Assembly (NCBI RefSeq): GCF_001517085.1
Contig: NZ_LRAC01000013.1
Span: 1-64,000 of the forward strand
DNA: 64,000 nucleotides
Direction of reading: 5' to 3'
Source: Paenibacillus sp. DMB5
GTDB lineage: Bacteria > Bacillota > Bacilli > Paenibacillales > Paenibacillaceae
Shown: positions 7,653 through 16,773 of the stretch, one piece after another
Layout of the letters: every line of letters starts with the position of its first letter
Position numbering within the stretch: the stretch's first letter is position 1
Notes under the pieces: model-generated
Database searches by the model: none
The model's input: only the letters and a program-made list of their open reading frames with translations
What the model was told of the DNA's origin: nothing
Made by a program: the position numbers and the translations under genes

Positions 7653-8366
7653 CTACCCGTTCCAGCCGGGAATCTGCCGCAGATCACCGTTCAGGATCTG
7701 AACCGTGCTGTTAACCGGAACGCCGCGCGGCGAGGAGGCGGTCTCTATATAGCAGGAAGCAATGCCCACTGCGTTCGCTCCGGCAATATCGGTGCGGGGA
7801 TCGTTGCCGATCATGATTGCCGAGCTCAGATCCGCACCGTAATTGTCGGTCAGATAACGGTAGAACAGCGGATCAGGCTTGCTGACCCCCGCCTCTGAGG
7901 AGATGGCAATCCCGTCGAACAGATGCAGGATGCCCAGCATCGTCAGCTCTGCTTCGATAAAGGTTTTCTGGCCGTTGGAGAGCAGGAAGACTTTTTTGCC
8001 GCTGCTTCTAAGCCGCCCGAGTATTTCCGCCACACCCTCATACAGAGAGATGTGAATCATGGATAAAGTCCGCATCCAGCGTACGGTTTCATGGAGCCAG
8101 GCCTGTCCGGGCTCACCGCCCAAATCCCGGGCTATCTCCCGGAAGACCTCCTCCATAACGAAATCAGGGTACTCACAGTGCCGGGCTGCAGCGGCAAGCT
8201 GCCGGTCCCGTTCTGCCAGAAACCGCTTATTCAGCTCGTCTCCATTAATATTCAGCCCGTGATAGCTGAAATGCAGCGATAACCGCTCCCATACCTCATT
8301 ATGCTCCTCATCTGTCTCAATATCGATCAGAGTACCGTACAAATCAAAGATATATGTGTCGTACAT
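7653..8366 (-). CDS. HAD superfamily hydrolase with DxYGT motif
   Basis: This 237-residue protein has a HAD Rossmann domain with a helical cap. Motif I is FDLYGTL (nucleophile Asp8), motif II LLSNG, motif III Lys within SKPDP and motif IV GNDPRTDIAGA. The second Asp of the usual DxDGT is Tyr10, as in haloacid dehalogenases, so phosphatase activity may be weak or absent. GGGGAG precedes the ATG at 8366. It is first in a possible two-gene unit with the MBL-fold hydrolase. Confidence 0.85.
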   Translation of the reverse strand: MYDTYIFDLYGTLIDIETDEEHNEVWERLSLHFSYHGLNINGDELNKRFLAERDRQLAAAARHCEYPDFVMEEVFREIARDLGGEPGQAWLHETVRWMRTLSMIHISLYEGVAEILGRLRSSGKKVFLLSNGQKTFIEAELTMLGILHLFDGIAISSEAGVSKPDPLFYRYLTDNYGADLSSAIMIGNDPRTDIAGANAVGIASCYIETASSPRGVPVNSTVQILNGDLRQIPGWNG

Positions 8367-8557
8367 ACCTGCTCTCCCCTTTCCTTTTCCGCTCTAAATC
8401 ATCCGGCCTGGTCTGCCGGCATTCCGGACATAAACATCCCTAGTGTACTACAAATAAACAGACAAGCTGAATATATATGCAACAAAATCCAGGCCGCTGC
8501 CGTTTAGTACATGACTAACACCTGATAAACATAACCAAACCAAAGGAGCTTACAACG

Positions 8558-9607
8558 ATGAAAACTACCCTGAAAACAAGCGCAGTCCTTTTAACTCTAT
8601 CCCTGGCCCTGTCTACCGGAGCTGTTTCGGCCGCTCCTGTGGTTACTTCCCTGAATACAGGCAAAACGCCGCAGGCTGCAGGCATAAGCACTATTGCCGC
8701 CGCCAAGATATTTACTATTGAATTAAACGGATCAGCCCTCACAGAACAAGGCTTCCAGCCTTCAGCTGCCAAAGAGCCGCTTGTGCCGCTGCGCGCGGTT
8801 GCAGAAGCCCTGGGCTTCAACCTTACCTGGAACCAGTCCACTAAATCGGCAGAAGTGACCAAAGGCAATATCTTCACAACCGTTAAGAGCGGTGAAAACC
8901 GCTACACCGTAAATAAAATGGCCACTACGCTCGGAGCAGCACCACAGACGCTTGAGAATAAGCTGTTTGTGCCCGCTTCCTTTGTGAGCGAAGTGCTGCA
9001 CCAGACTGTATCCCTGGAGGGACAAAAGATCGTGATCGCCTCAGCCATAGAGCATATGACGGAGAATGGTGTTATTACTGCCATTAATGCCGATAAAAAG
9101 TTTCCGTCCATTCAGATTAAAGGCACCGGCACCTCCGGCCTTGTACTTAACTTAAGTGAAGATACGGTTCTCCTGAAGGCAGACGGAACCAGGCTGACTG
9201 TAGCCGACCTGCAAATCGGCATGACTATTGAAGCCGAGCATGCATTGTTCTCTACAAGAAGCCTGCCGCCGCAGACGCCGGCTTATCAGATTACCGTGCT
9301 GGATTCCGCACAGCCGGAAGGTCTGCTGGGTACAGAAGGTGCTGTGGAAAGTATAAACACCTCTCAGGACGGGTCGCTGCTGATCCGCATTAACGGTACC
9401 GGCCTGACAGAAACCTCACAAAGCGAAATCGTGCTCCGCCTGCCCGCTGACGCTGCTATCGTCAATGAGAGCGGTGAGCCTGCCAAGGCTGATGCTATTG
9501 CCCAGGGCGCAAAGGTCATCGGCTTCTATGGCCCGATGCTGACCAGAAGCCTCCCGGCTATCGGGACAGCATGGAAGATTGTCGTTCTGCCTGCACAGCA
9601 GCAGTAA
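8558..9607 (+). CDS. Secreted copper-amine-oxidase-N (stalk) domain protein
   Basis: This 349-residue exported protein has a signal peptide (residues 1-26, cleavage after VSA). One stalk domain lies at about 50-165, with EPLVPLRAVAEALGF, the TWNQSTKSAEV loop and LFVPASFVSE. The C-terminal half has two related beta segments that mention no catalytic motif. Despite the name, the domain is non-enzymatic and common in Paenibacillus cell-surface proteins. AAAGGAGC lies before the ATG, and a strong terminator follows. Confidence 0.9.
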   Translation: MKTTLKTSAVLLTLSLALSTGAVSAAPVVTSLNTGKTPQAAGISTIAAAKIFTIELNGSALTEQGFQPSAAKEPLVPLRAVAEALGFNLTWNQSTKSAEVTKGNIFTTVKSGENRYTVNKMATTLGAAPQTLENKLFVPASFVSEVLHQTVSLEGQKIVIASAIEHMTENGVITAINADKKFPSIQIKGTGTSGLVLNLSEDTVLLKADGTRLTVADLQIGMTIEAEHALFSTRSLPPQTPAYQITVLDSAQPEGLLGTEGAVESINTSQDGSLLIRINGTGLTETSQSEIVLRLPADAAIVNESGEPAKADAIAQGAKVIGFYGPMLTRSLPAIGTAWKIVVLPAQQQ

Positions 9608-9624
9608 AAATAAGCAGCAGCAAG

Positions 9625-9666
9625 AACCGCTGGCCCTTGTCATCCTGACAGGGTCAGCGGTTTTTT
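9625..9666 (+). terminator. Terminator after stalk-domain gene
   Basis: A long stem (AACCGCTG... / ...CAGCGGTT) with inner pairing around ATCC is followed by TTTTTT. Confidence 0.9.
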
Positions 9667-9701
9667 ACGTTCGGGCACATGCCGGAAGCATATCCATTCA
9701 G

Positions 9702-11276
9702 CTACAGGCTGCGGGCCTCCCGCAAGGCAGGCTTTCGCCCCAGTGTAACTTTGTTTTTGCCGCCGGTCTTGGATAGGTAGAGCGCCTCGTCCGCTTCACG
9801 GTATAACGTTTCAAATGTTGCGCCGCTGTCTTTCGTAAAGGCAATGCCGGCGCTGACCGTAAGACTGATCCGCTGGCCGCCGTCGAGCCTGACAAGATGA
9901 CGGGACATCTCGCTGCAGAACTTCTCTGCCTCCGATAGTGCAGCTTCTTCATTGTCTGCAAGGAAGCAGACGGCAAACTCCTCGCCTCCGATCCGTCCGG
10001 CAATGCCCCTGTTCTGGTACATCCGTAGTATTTTGTCCGAGAAATCAATCAGCGCCTGGTCTCCGGCCATATGGCCATAGGTATCATTAATCAGCTTGAA
10101 ATCATCAATGTCGAACAGCAGCAGGGCTATTCCCGCTTCATTTTGCAATGCATAATTCTCGATCAGCCGCATAAAATGCCTGCGGTTATACAGACCCGTC
10201 AGATCGTCCACCGTAGCCTGATAGAGGAGTTCACGCTCATATCTTTTTTTCTCACTGAGATCACTGAATACAATAAGCATACCCGCTGACATCCCTGGTC
10301 CCGGCTCAGTGGTAATCAAAGATAAGCCATAACAGGACCCGTCGGTACCGGGGACATCAATTTCGAACTGGCCCTCCAGCCGCTGGTAATAATGTACCGC
10401 CACCTCACCGTAGTGTTCCAGCAGCAGAAAAATATTTTTGCCCAGCCACGATTTCTCAGCTCTCTCAGCCAGCGCGGACAGCATAAGCTCCCCGGCCTCA
10501 TTGATATCAATGATATTGTTGAAGCGGTCGGTCAGCACAATGCCATCCTTCATATTTTCGATAATCTGCTTCTTTGCCTTGGGGTAGATCGAGAGCTCCG
10601 GGTCCCGGAACATGGAGAAGTAACCTATAATCACCGGGGGCAGATAGGTAAAGGCAATAAAACCGGTAATTGTAATCTTGAGCAGCGGCAGCAGAAAGAT
10701 AGACCCGATGGGAACAAGCAGGCTGAGCAGCATAAGGACATTCCATTTAAAATAATACTTGGACGCGCTCTGCAGGGAAACTGCCAACAGAAAAACTGCG
10801 TATATACCAAACAACTGGTCATACGCAATGAGCGCCATATTCAGCACGGTCGGATGTACGACAATCCCGCTCACACCCGCCACGGTATTCATACCGACTC
10901 CGGTACGCATCAGATGATGCCACGAATCGGTGAAAATCAGCAGCACGTAAAGAGCTACCGGAATGCAAAAAAGAGCCAGCCGTCTGTTCAGCCCGTCCGA
11001 AGAACGTGATATGTATTCTTTGATTACAGCATAAGTAAAGATGGTGCTCAAGAACAGCGGAGCCTGCTGAATATTTCTCCACCACAGCTTGGCCTGAAAA
11101 GATTCCGAGAGGATTTCTCCGGCCGTAGCCGCAAAAATCACGCTGACCACCAGCAATAAGATCCATAAATAGCGCCTTCCCGGTGTGTTGCGGTACCGGC
11201 TGGAGCTGACGCCCATGTAGAGACTTAGAACACTGCCCATAATTAAATAATAGGGATAACCCTGCATCCACGGCAT
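9702..11276 (-). CDS. Membrane diguanylate cyclase (7TM-PAS-GGDEF)
   Basis: This 524-residue protein has seven membrane helices (about 10-220) of the histidine-kinase N-terminal 7TM type, a PAS-like domain (about 240-345) and a GGDEF domain (about 350-510). The active site is GRIGGEEF (GGEEF 430-434), and DIDDFKLINDTYGH is intact, so it should make c-di-GMP from two GTP. The inhibitory RxxD is absent (QNRG at 421-424), so product feedback is unlikely. AGGAG precedes the ATG. It lies downstream of the exopolysaccharide operon on the same strand, behind a structured leader. Confidence 0.92.
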   Translation of the reverse strand: MPWMQGYPYYLIMGSVLSLYMGVSSSRYRNTPGRRYLWILLLVVSVIFAATAGEILSESFQAKLWWRNIQQAPLFLSTIFTYAVIKEYISRSSDGLNRRLALFCIPVALYVLLIFTDSWHHLMRTGVGMNTVAGVSGIVVHPTVLNMALIAYDQLFGIYAVFLLAVSLQSASKYYFKWNVLMLLSLLVPIGSIFLLPLLKITITGFIAFTYLPPVIIGYFSMFRDPELSIYPKAKKQIIENMKDGIVLTDRFNNIIDINEAGELMLSALAERAEKSWLGKNIFLLLEHYGEVAVHYYQRLEGQFEIDVPGTDGSCYGLSLITTEPGPGMSAGMLIVFSDLSEKKRYERELLYQATVDDLTGLYNRRHFMRLIENYALQNEAGIALLLFDIDDFKLINDTYGHMAGDQALIDFSDKILRMYQNRGIAGRIGGEEFAVCFLADNEEAALSEAEKFCSEMSRHLVRLDGGQRISLTVSAGIAFTKDSGATFETLYREADEALYLSKTGGKNKVTLGRKPALREARSL

Positions 11277-11354
11277 GTCATATTTCTCCTAATTTAGTAA
11301 TAGCTTTGCTTTATTATATCCTACTCCTGTTCACAATTGAACCTTCTGCCCAAA

Positions 11355-11560
11355 ATAGACAAAGACCCTGCGGGCAGCCCGCAGGGTCATATTAAAGGTG
11401 AGAAGCGAATTTTTAGTTATGCCAGTTTCCAGTTGCTAGGGGACAAATCCTGAAAACAACCGACGAAATCTCGATTTTGTTTTCTGTTTCCCTTTCAGAT
11501 AGTACATGGGTAATCAACTACCTTTCGGAATACACATTACATGCCGTTCCATCCGTTAAT
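11355..11560 (-). ncRNA. Candidate structured leader RNA upstream of diguanylate cyclase
   Basis: This stretch falls in a gap of 355 bases (11277-11632). On the minus strand it shows a GGTAGT / ACTATC hairpin. A long interrupted helix then joins GGGA...GAAAACAA (near 11497-11482) with TTGTTTTC...TCCC (near 11461-11440). Last comes the 11-bp stem GACCCTGCGGG / CCCGCAGGGTC (11364-11388) followed by TTTGTCTATTTT. The hairpin-then-terminator order before a start codon at 11276 is riboswitch-like. I found no conserved c-di-GMP-I core and cannot name the class. Confidence 0.45.
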
Positions 11561-11632
11561 TGATGCCTTCCACTTCCCACCTGCTTATCATTACCCGAAA
11601 AAGACACCGTTCAAACAAACCAGGCTGAAGCG

Positions 11633-12421
11633 CTACAGCGATCTTACCGCCCCTCCGTCAATCAGCAGCGCCTGCCCGGTGATATACGTATTGGCAAAAG
11701 AACCGAGGAAGACCGCCGCCTTCCCGAATTCCTCCGGCGTCCCGGCCCGGCCAAGCGGGATATTCTTCAGCGAGGCCTGCTGAATCTCTTCAAGCGCCCG
11801 GCCCTCTGCCTCGGCCCGCTTGCTGTCCAGCTGTATCAGCCGGTCTGTGCTGATCCGCCCGGGGGCAAGCGTATTGATCAGAATGCGCTCAGGCGCCAGC
11901 TCGGCGGCAAGGCTCTTATTCAGCGCCTGAACGCCGGCGCGGAACACATTGGAGAGTATAAGCCCGTCGATCGGCTGTTTGATGGATGCGGAGCTGATCG
12001 TGACAATTCTTCCGCCTCCCGCTGCGCGCAAGAAGGGCAGCGCCTCGCGGATCAGCCGCACCGTGCTCATCAGCGTCAGCTCGAAGCCGCCGGCCCAGTC
12101 GCTGTCTGCCATATCGGAGAAGCCCCCGCCAGGAGGCCCGCCGGCATTAGTGACCAGCACATCGATGCCCCCCGCCCATCCGGCTGCAGCAGCAATGGCC
12201 TCGCGTACCGCTTCCGGGTCTGTAACATCCATTTCCACCAGCGCCACCTCCGCGCCGGTCTCCGCCTCAATCCGCTGCGCAGCCGCTTCAAGCTGCGCCT
12301 GGCTGCGGCTTGCTATCGTCACCTTAGCCCCTTCACGCGCGAACTCCAGCGCAGTAGCCAGTCCCAGCCCTTTGCTCGCAGCCGCTACAAATACCGATTT
12401 GCCTGCCAGACCTAGATCCAT
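11633..12421 (-). CDS. SDR family protein with non-canonical catalytic residues
   Basis: This 262-residue protein has a Rossmann fold with VAAASKGLG (about 12-20), NAGG (92-95) and a catalytic serine region ISSAS (142-146). Where classical short-chain dehydrogenases have YxxxK, this one has S157-N-V-F-R161, a substitution seen in a subgroup of bacterial SDRs. Its C-terminus (FLGSFANTYITGQALLIDGG) is typical of 3-oxoacyl-ACP-reductase-like members. GGAGG precedes the ATG. It lies 98 bases downstream of the exopolysaccharide operon and may be its last gene or independent. Confidence 0.85.
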   Translation of the reverse strand: MDLGLAGKSVFVAAASKGLGLATALEFAREGAKVTIASRSQAQLEAAAQRIEAETGAEVALVEMDVTDPEAVREAIAAAAGWAGGIDVLVTNAGGPPGGGFSDMADSDWAGGFELTLMSTVRLIREALPFLRAAGGGRIVTISSASIKQPIDGLILSNVFRAGVQALNKSLAAELAPERILINTLAPGRISTDRLIQLDSKRAEAEGRALEEIQQASLKNIPLGRAGTPEEFGKAAVFLGSFANTYITGQALLIDGGAVRSL

Positions 12422-12519
12422 CTCTTTTCCGCCTCCTGGTTCAAGTTCCGCCGGCTGTCTGCAGCGGGATAAACCAATTGTAAAAGAGAGCGTAACGGAT
12501 ATCCAGTCTGGCTTCCCTT

Positions 12520-13386
12520 TTACACATCGTATTCCAGCTGCTTCTTGGCCTGGACAATGAAGTCCAGCGGATTCTCGATCGCCGCCGCATCATACTGTAC
12601 AGCTCCGATCTTGAGTCCAAGATTAACCTTGTATTTGCCGGAGAATTCATTTTCGTTCAATTGCTGAAGCTTGAGCTTGATCCGTTCAATTACAATCCTT
12701 GCGCCATCGTGATCCGTAAAGAGCAGCAGTCCCCAGGTCGCATCGTCCTTATCCAGCAGATAGAGTGCATCATTCGTACGGATACTGGACTGGCTTAGCT
12801 GGGAGACGTCATAGATCGCCTCGGACAGCTGCTCCTCCGGGATGAGCCGGCGGATCTCGCTCCAGTATTTTACCTTAACGACCAGGAGCGTCAGCGGAAT
12901 CCCGTAGCGGGTGGAAATCCCCGTAAACAGGCTGGCATCCTTCTGAAAAGCAATGCTGTTGCGCAGATCGGTATTCTCATCCACCGTAGCCAGATTAGCC
13001 GCTGCTTTTTTGAGCCGCTCATTCTCCGCCTGCAGCCCGCGGGAGCTTGAGGTGAAGACCCACAGCATCACTGTGATCAGCGGGACCATAACCAGCCAGA
13101 AGTAAGTGCTGACTCCGATCGTCTCTCCCCTTGATACCGTCTGATATACAGTAAAGAGGCCGTAGATGAAGATAAAAGCAAGGTTCAGCGTCAGCCCCGC
13201 GGTTACCGTGGTAAAATACGTTACCAGCGCCAGCAGGAAGGCGATATTCAGAATGATGATATTCTGCATATAGCCGCTGCCCGAACCGGCGATAAACACA
13301 ACACAGATGAACATCAGCACCAGAAAGCCGAGGAAGCCAAGGTCTGAAGCCAGGCTGCTGCGGTTACGTCTCACGTCTATCACCAC
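12520..13386 (-). CDS. ydaK: Degenerate GGDEF c-di-GMP receptor, YdaK-like
   Basis: This 288-residue protein has about four membrane helices (18-112), a short coiled coil and a GGDEF-fold domain. The signature is DKDDA (212-216) instead of GGDEF, so no cyclase activity is expected. However, R203-T-N-D206 lies exactly five residues before it, which is the spacing of the c-di-GMP inhibitory site. B. subtilis YdaK has this design and switches on the ydaJKLMN exopolysaccharide. Its start overlaps the ydaN-like gene by 23 bases. It is the last gene of the operon. Confidence 0.85.
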   Translation of the reverse strand: MVIDVRRNRSSLASDLGFLGFLVLMFICVVFIAGSGSGYMQNIIILNIAFLLALVTYFTTVTAGLTLNLAFIFIYGLFTVYQTVSRGETIGVSTYFWLVMVPLITVMLWVFTSSSRGLQAENERLKKAAANLATVDENTDLRNSIAFQKDASLFTGISTRYGIPLTLLVVKVKYWSEIRRLIPEEQLSEAIYDVSQLSQSSIRTNDALYLLDKDDATWGLLLFTDHDGARIVIERIKLKLQQLNENEFSGKYKVNLGLKIGAVQYDAAAIENPLDFIVQAKKQLEYDV

Positions 13387-15463
13387 GTTTCTTCATATGT
13401 TTGCGGAGCAGCAGAAGAAGTGCTATAAGTACGAGGGCAACTACAAGGACTACAGCAACGACGAAGCTAAGCACATCACTGCGCTGCACAATCTGCTCCA
13501 ACGCCGAATCCTGCTGTGCCCCTGTATCGGTCTTGAACCGGTAGGCACTGACATTACCATCCTTGTCGGCAACCACACCATCGCCGAATACCTTCCACTT
13601 GTCCTTTTCGCTGGCAATCAGCCGGGAAGCAAGATAATAATCCTCGGCATTTACCGCCGTAACCGCCATATAGCCGTTACCGTTCCCGTAAGGGGATGCC
13701 ATCAGCTGCAGCGTTCCAATCGCTGAGCCGTACTGCTCTTCAATGCTCATTTTTTCATTGGAAACAAAGGTTGTCCCGTCCTTGCTGTACCGGAAAAACA
13801 GCTTATCGTTGTTGTCCCGGATAATCCTGTTGTTCTGATAGGAGCCGACGGCCAGAATATTGTTGTTCTTCAGATGATCAGCACTGACCTCGTCAGTGTA
13901 ATAGTGAACGTCACCTGTATTGCCTTCCGAATACTGTCCCAGCAGATTGAAGACATTTGCCAGGCTTTGATAGGCATAGTCATCCATTTCCTGAGGCAGC
14001 ACCACCGCTACATGATTATAAATGCCGTCCCGCAGAAACGGATACGGATAGTTATTGAACAGCAGGTCTGTCCGGTCCTTGGTATTCAGATGCAGCAGCG
14101 ATTCCTTATCAATGTACGCCCACGGCATCTGTTCGGTATTCGGTGTGCAGACGGCATTTTCCATCTCCAGATCGAAGGCTACCGTAACCGAGAAATTGCC
14201 GGAGATATTGAGATTCTTAGGCACTGCCAGAGTGAGCGTATCCCCGTTGGCGAGCTCCTTCGCCAGCTTCTTGCTGCCGATCGGTGTACCGTTAATGCTC
14301 ACGGTAACCAGCGAGCGGGAGAAATCTAGATTGCCGGCATAGCGGAAATCAAGGCTGATCCTTCCGGCGTCGGCAATCGACCGGTTGGACGGCAGGGCGA
14401 CGAAATAGGTCTGCTCCCGGTGGTTCGGGCCGGACAGCTTGTCACCGGATTCGGTGAGCGTTACATCCGAGCTGATGCTGCCTGCCGGCTCGTCCACCTG
14501 CGTGGAGCCGTCGATCACCTTCAGATCACCTGCAAGCTGGCTCATCAGCTCCGTGCTTGCCGCCATTCTACCCGCCTTGATCAGCAGGCTCTCATCCTGC
14601 GAGGTTACGACCAGCGTCGGCCGGCTGTCCTTATTCACCAGCTGGATCAGCGCATGCGTGCCCAGCTCCTCCTTTGTACTAAGCTGCTGCTTCAGCTCAG
14701 CGGGTACACGGCCGTACATGGCCACCAGAACGACTGCATTCTTGTCTTTCACCGTATCCTCCCGGTAAGGGAGCATACCGATAGTTTTGTCTGTCAGCGC
14801 ATTCTCTTTGGCGAAGCCCGACAGAGCATAAGTAGCCGCCTCCAGCTCAGGACCGGAAGCCCCCGCCGGTACGGTGATCAGACTCCTGCCGCTCTTCACG
14901 TTATCAATGCCCGAGAACCGTTCGCTGAAATCGCTGATGCCGCCGGTAAGCGCCTTGATGCTGTAGGTTACCGCTATGCTTGAGGTATTGAAGAAATGAA
15001 GCCAGTTGTCCGGCGAATTGTCCACGTAACATACCTGATTATTGTCTGCCGCCGTTTTCAGATCGCCCTGAAGGGTCAGCGTGTTGCTGTCTTTTTTCAA
15101 AAAGCCCTTAGGCGCAGTAATGCTGATAATCTGCTCCCCGTTGTCCGCAGGCGACGGCCGGAATGAGTGGAACGGGATACCGTTCAGTGACAGCGTTATG
15201 CTCGACATCTGCTCCCTTGTGATTTGCGAAACCTGAAAGTGCAGGTTGATCTTTACGTCTTCCACATTCCAGTAATCCATCACTGTAAAAAACTGCTGCG
15301 ATGCTGCTCCGCCGGAAAGCGCGGTGTCCGTGCCGGTGAAGGAGGTTTCATATGTCAGTCTGCCGGCACCCGGAAGCCCTGCGGCTGCAGAAGCCGGGGG
15401 CAGCAGAGACAGGAAAAGAGCGAGGCAGAGCGTAAGCAGCATGATCTGTTTTTTTATTGTCAT
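13364..15463 (-). CDS. ydaN: BcsB-like exopolysaccharide synthase subunit, YdaN-like
   Basis: This 699-residue protein has a signal peptide (about 1-27), a large extracellular region of alternating jelly-roll and flavodoxin-like modules, and a single C-terminal helix (about 665-690) with a basic tail. That is the layout of BcsB, the co-polymerase that guides the nascent glucan at the membrane surface. The repeated MSSITLSLNGIPFHSF and LVTVSINGTPIGSKKL segments are BcsB-typical. It follows the GT2 gene by 39 bases. Expected to partner the GT2 protein in the membrane. Confidence 0.88.
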   Translation of the reverse strand: MTIKKQIMLLTLCLALFLSLLPPASAAAGLPGAGRLTYETSFTGTDTALSGGAASQQFFTVMDYWNVEDVKINLHFQVSQITREQMSSITLSLNGIPFHSFRPSPADNGEQIISITAPKGFLKKDSNTLTLQGDLKTAADNNQVCYVDNSPDNWLHFFNTSSIAVTYSIKALTGGISDFSERFSGIDNVKSGRSLITVPAGASGPELEAATYALSGFAKENALTDKTIGMLPYREDTVKDKNAVVLVAMYGRVPAELKQQLSTKEELGTHALIQLVNKDSRPTLVVTSQDESLLIKAGRMAASTELMSQLAGDLKVIDGSTQVDEPAGSISSDVTLTESGDKLSGPNHREQTYFVALPSNRSIADAGRISLDFRYAGNLDFSRSLVTVSINGTPIGSKKLAKELANGDTLTLAVPKNLNISGNFSVTVAFDLEMENAVCTPNTEQMPWAYIDKESLLHLNTKDRTDLLFNNYPYPFLRDGIYNHVAVVLPQEMDDYAYQSLANVFNLLGQYSEGNTGDVHYYTDEVSADHLKNNNILAVGSYQNNRIIRDNNDKLFFRYSKDGTTFVSNEKMSIEEQYGSAIGTLQLMASPYGNGNGYMAVTAVNAEDYYLASRLIASEKDKWKVFGDGVVADKDGNVSAYRFKTDTGAQQDSALEQIVQRSDVLSFVVAVVLVVALVLIALLLLLRKHMKKRGDRRET

Positions 15464-15502
15464 CCGAATCTCCTGTGTCCCTTATTTATCTTCCACAAGC
15501 GC

Positions 15503-16753
15503 CTAGTAGCGCTCGGTTTTGTACCATTTGGCTTCCCGTTTGAAAATAACGTCCTTGAGGTAGTTATACATTCCGTATGCGGCAACGGCCATCCACAGCT
15601 GGCAGTAAGAAACATACATCAGCAGAATAATGCCCAGATTGGATAAGCTCATCTCGCCCTTTTCGGTCGTCAGAGTGACAAAAATCCCGACCACGAACAA
15701 CACTATGGCCAGCAGCCACAGAAAGCTGCTCAGGCCGGCAATGGTGGTATGCACGTATCCCATCGCATGCAGCACCAGCAGCAGGTCAGAGGTGATCAAT
15801 GAGATCAGCAGCAGAAAATAAATCGACACATAGTACAGAATATCAAAGCGGATTTTGGAGGCAGAGCGGTCGAACAGCAGCGGCAGATTTTTGACAATGA
15901 CATAGACATTGCCTTTGGCCCAGCGGGTCCGCTGCTTGAACCAGACCTTTACCGTCTGCGGCTCTTGCTCCCAGGTGACCGACTTCGGCTGGAATTTGAT
16001 CCGGTAGCCCATCATGTAAATGCGGAAGCTGATCTCGGTATCCTCGGCAATCGCTTTGACATCCCAGCCGCCGATCGCCTCTACAATGGACCTGCGCATA
16101 ATAAAGTTGGTTCCCGGAATGGTGCACAGCTTGAACAGCTTCCACCGACCGGCCTGGGCCATCCACTGAAAAGACAGCGTTTCTATATTAATAAACCGGG
16201 TAAGCAGACTGGCATCACGGTTGCGTGTCCGGAACTTGCCGATGACAGCGCCAAGCCGGTGATCGGAAACGATCTCGGCGACCAGATATTTCAGGGCCGT
16301 CCGCTCAGGCGTATTGTCAGCATCGTAAATGGCGATCAGCTCCCCTTTGCTGCGGGTAAAGCCGATGTTCAGCGCATTGGACTTTCCTTTGCCTCCGGTA
16401 ATGGAATCGGTGTTGATGATCAGCAGATTGCGTCCCGGATACCTGTTCTGTATATTTCCCAGCAGCACGGCGCTGTTATCCGAGGAATTGTCGTTAATGA
16501 CTATGATTTCATAGTGGTCATGCGGGTAATCCAGCGCAAGCAGCGATTCTACAGTCTTACTGATTACTACACCCTCATTGTGGGCAGGGACCATGATCGT
16601 CACAAACGGATATTCACCCTTGATCTCAGGAACCTCTTCCCGCTCCGTTTGAATGTAATACAAATACCCGGCAATAATCAGGGCAACATTGACCAGCAGC
16701 AGCGACCAGATACAGATCACCGCAATTACCATCAGCACGTCCGAGATCGTCAT
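15503..16753 (-). CDS. ydaM: Processive family 2 glycosyltransferase, YdaM-like
   Basis: This 416-residue membrane enzyme is related to cellulose, hyaluronan and poly-GlcNAc synthases. A helix at about 8-32 precedes the GT-A domain. The catalytic signature is complete: D88 in VINDNS, YDADN (143-147), AEDTE (236-240) and QRTRW (274-278). Three or four C-terminal helices would form the export channel. It is the polymerising subunit of the operon. The polymer is not known even for the B. subtilis relative. It starts 20 bases after the DUF2334 gene. Confidence 0.93.
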   Translation of the reverse strand: MTISDVLMVIAVICIWSLLLVNVALIIAGYLYYIQTEREEVPEIKGEYPFVTIMVPAHNEGVVISKTVESLLALDYPHDHYEIIVINDNSSDNSAVLLGNIQNRYPGRNLLIINTDSITGGKGKSNALNIGFTRSKGELIAIYDADNTPERTALKYLVAEIVSDHRLGAVIGKFRTRNRDASLLTRFINIETLSFQWMAQAGRWKLFKLCTIPGTNFIMRRSIVEAIGGWDVKAIAEDTEISFRIYMMGYRIKFQPKSVTWEQEPQTVKVWFKQRTRWAKGNVYVIVKNLPLLFDRSASKIRFDILYYVSIYFLLLISLITSDLLLVLHAMGYVHTTIAGLSSFLWLLAIVLFVVGIFVTLTTEKGEMSLSNLGIILLMYVSYCQLWMAVAAYGMYNYLKDVIFKREAKWYKTERY

Positions 16754-16773
16754 GTCAGCCTCCTGGTCAGACT

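Noticed and set aside
8515..8877. Minus-strand 120-codon ORF over the stalk-protein signal sequence
   Set aside because: Antisense to a well-supported secreted protein, with no start signal or family.
11340..11560. Class I c-di-GMP riboswitch
   Set aside because: Tempting next to a cyclase, but the ACGCAAAGC core and tetraloop-receptor pattern are absent.
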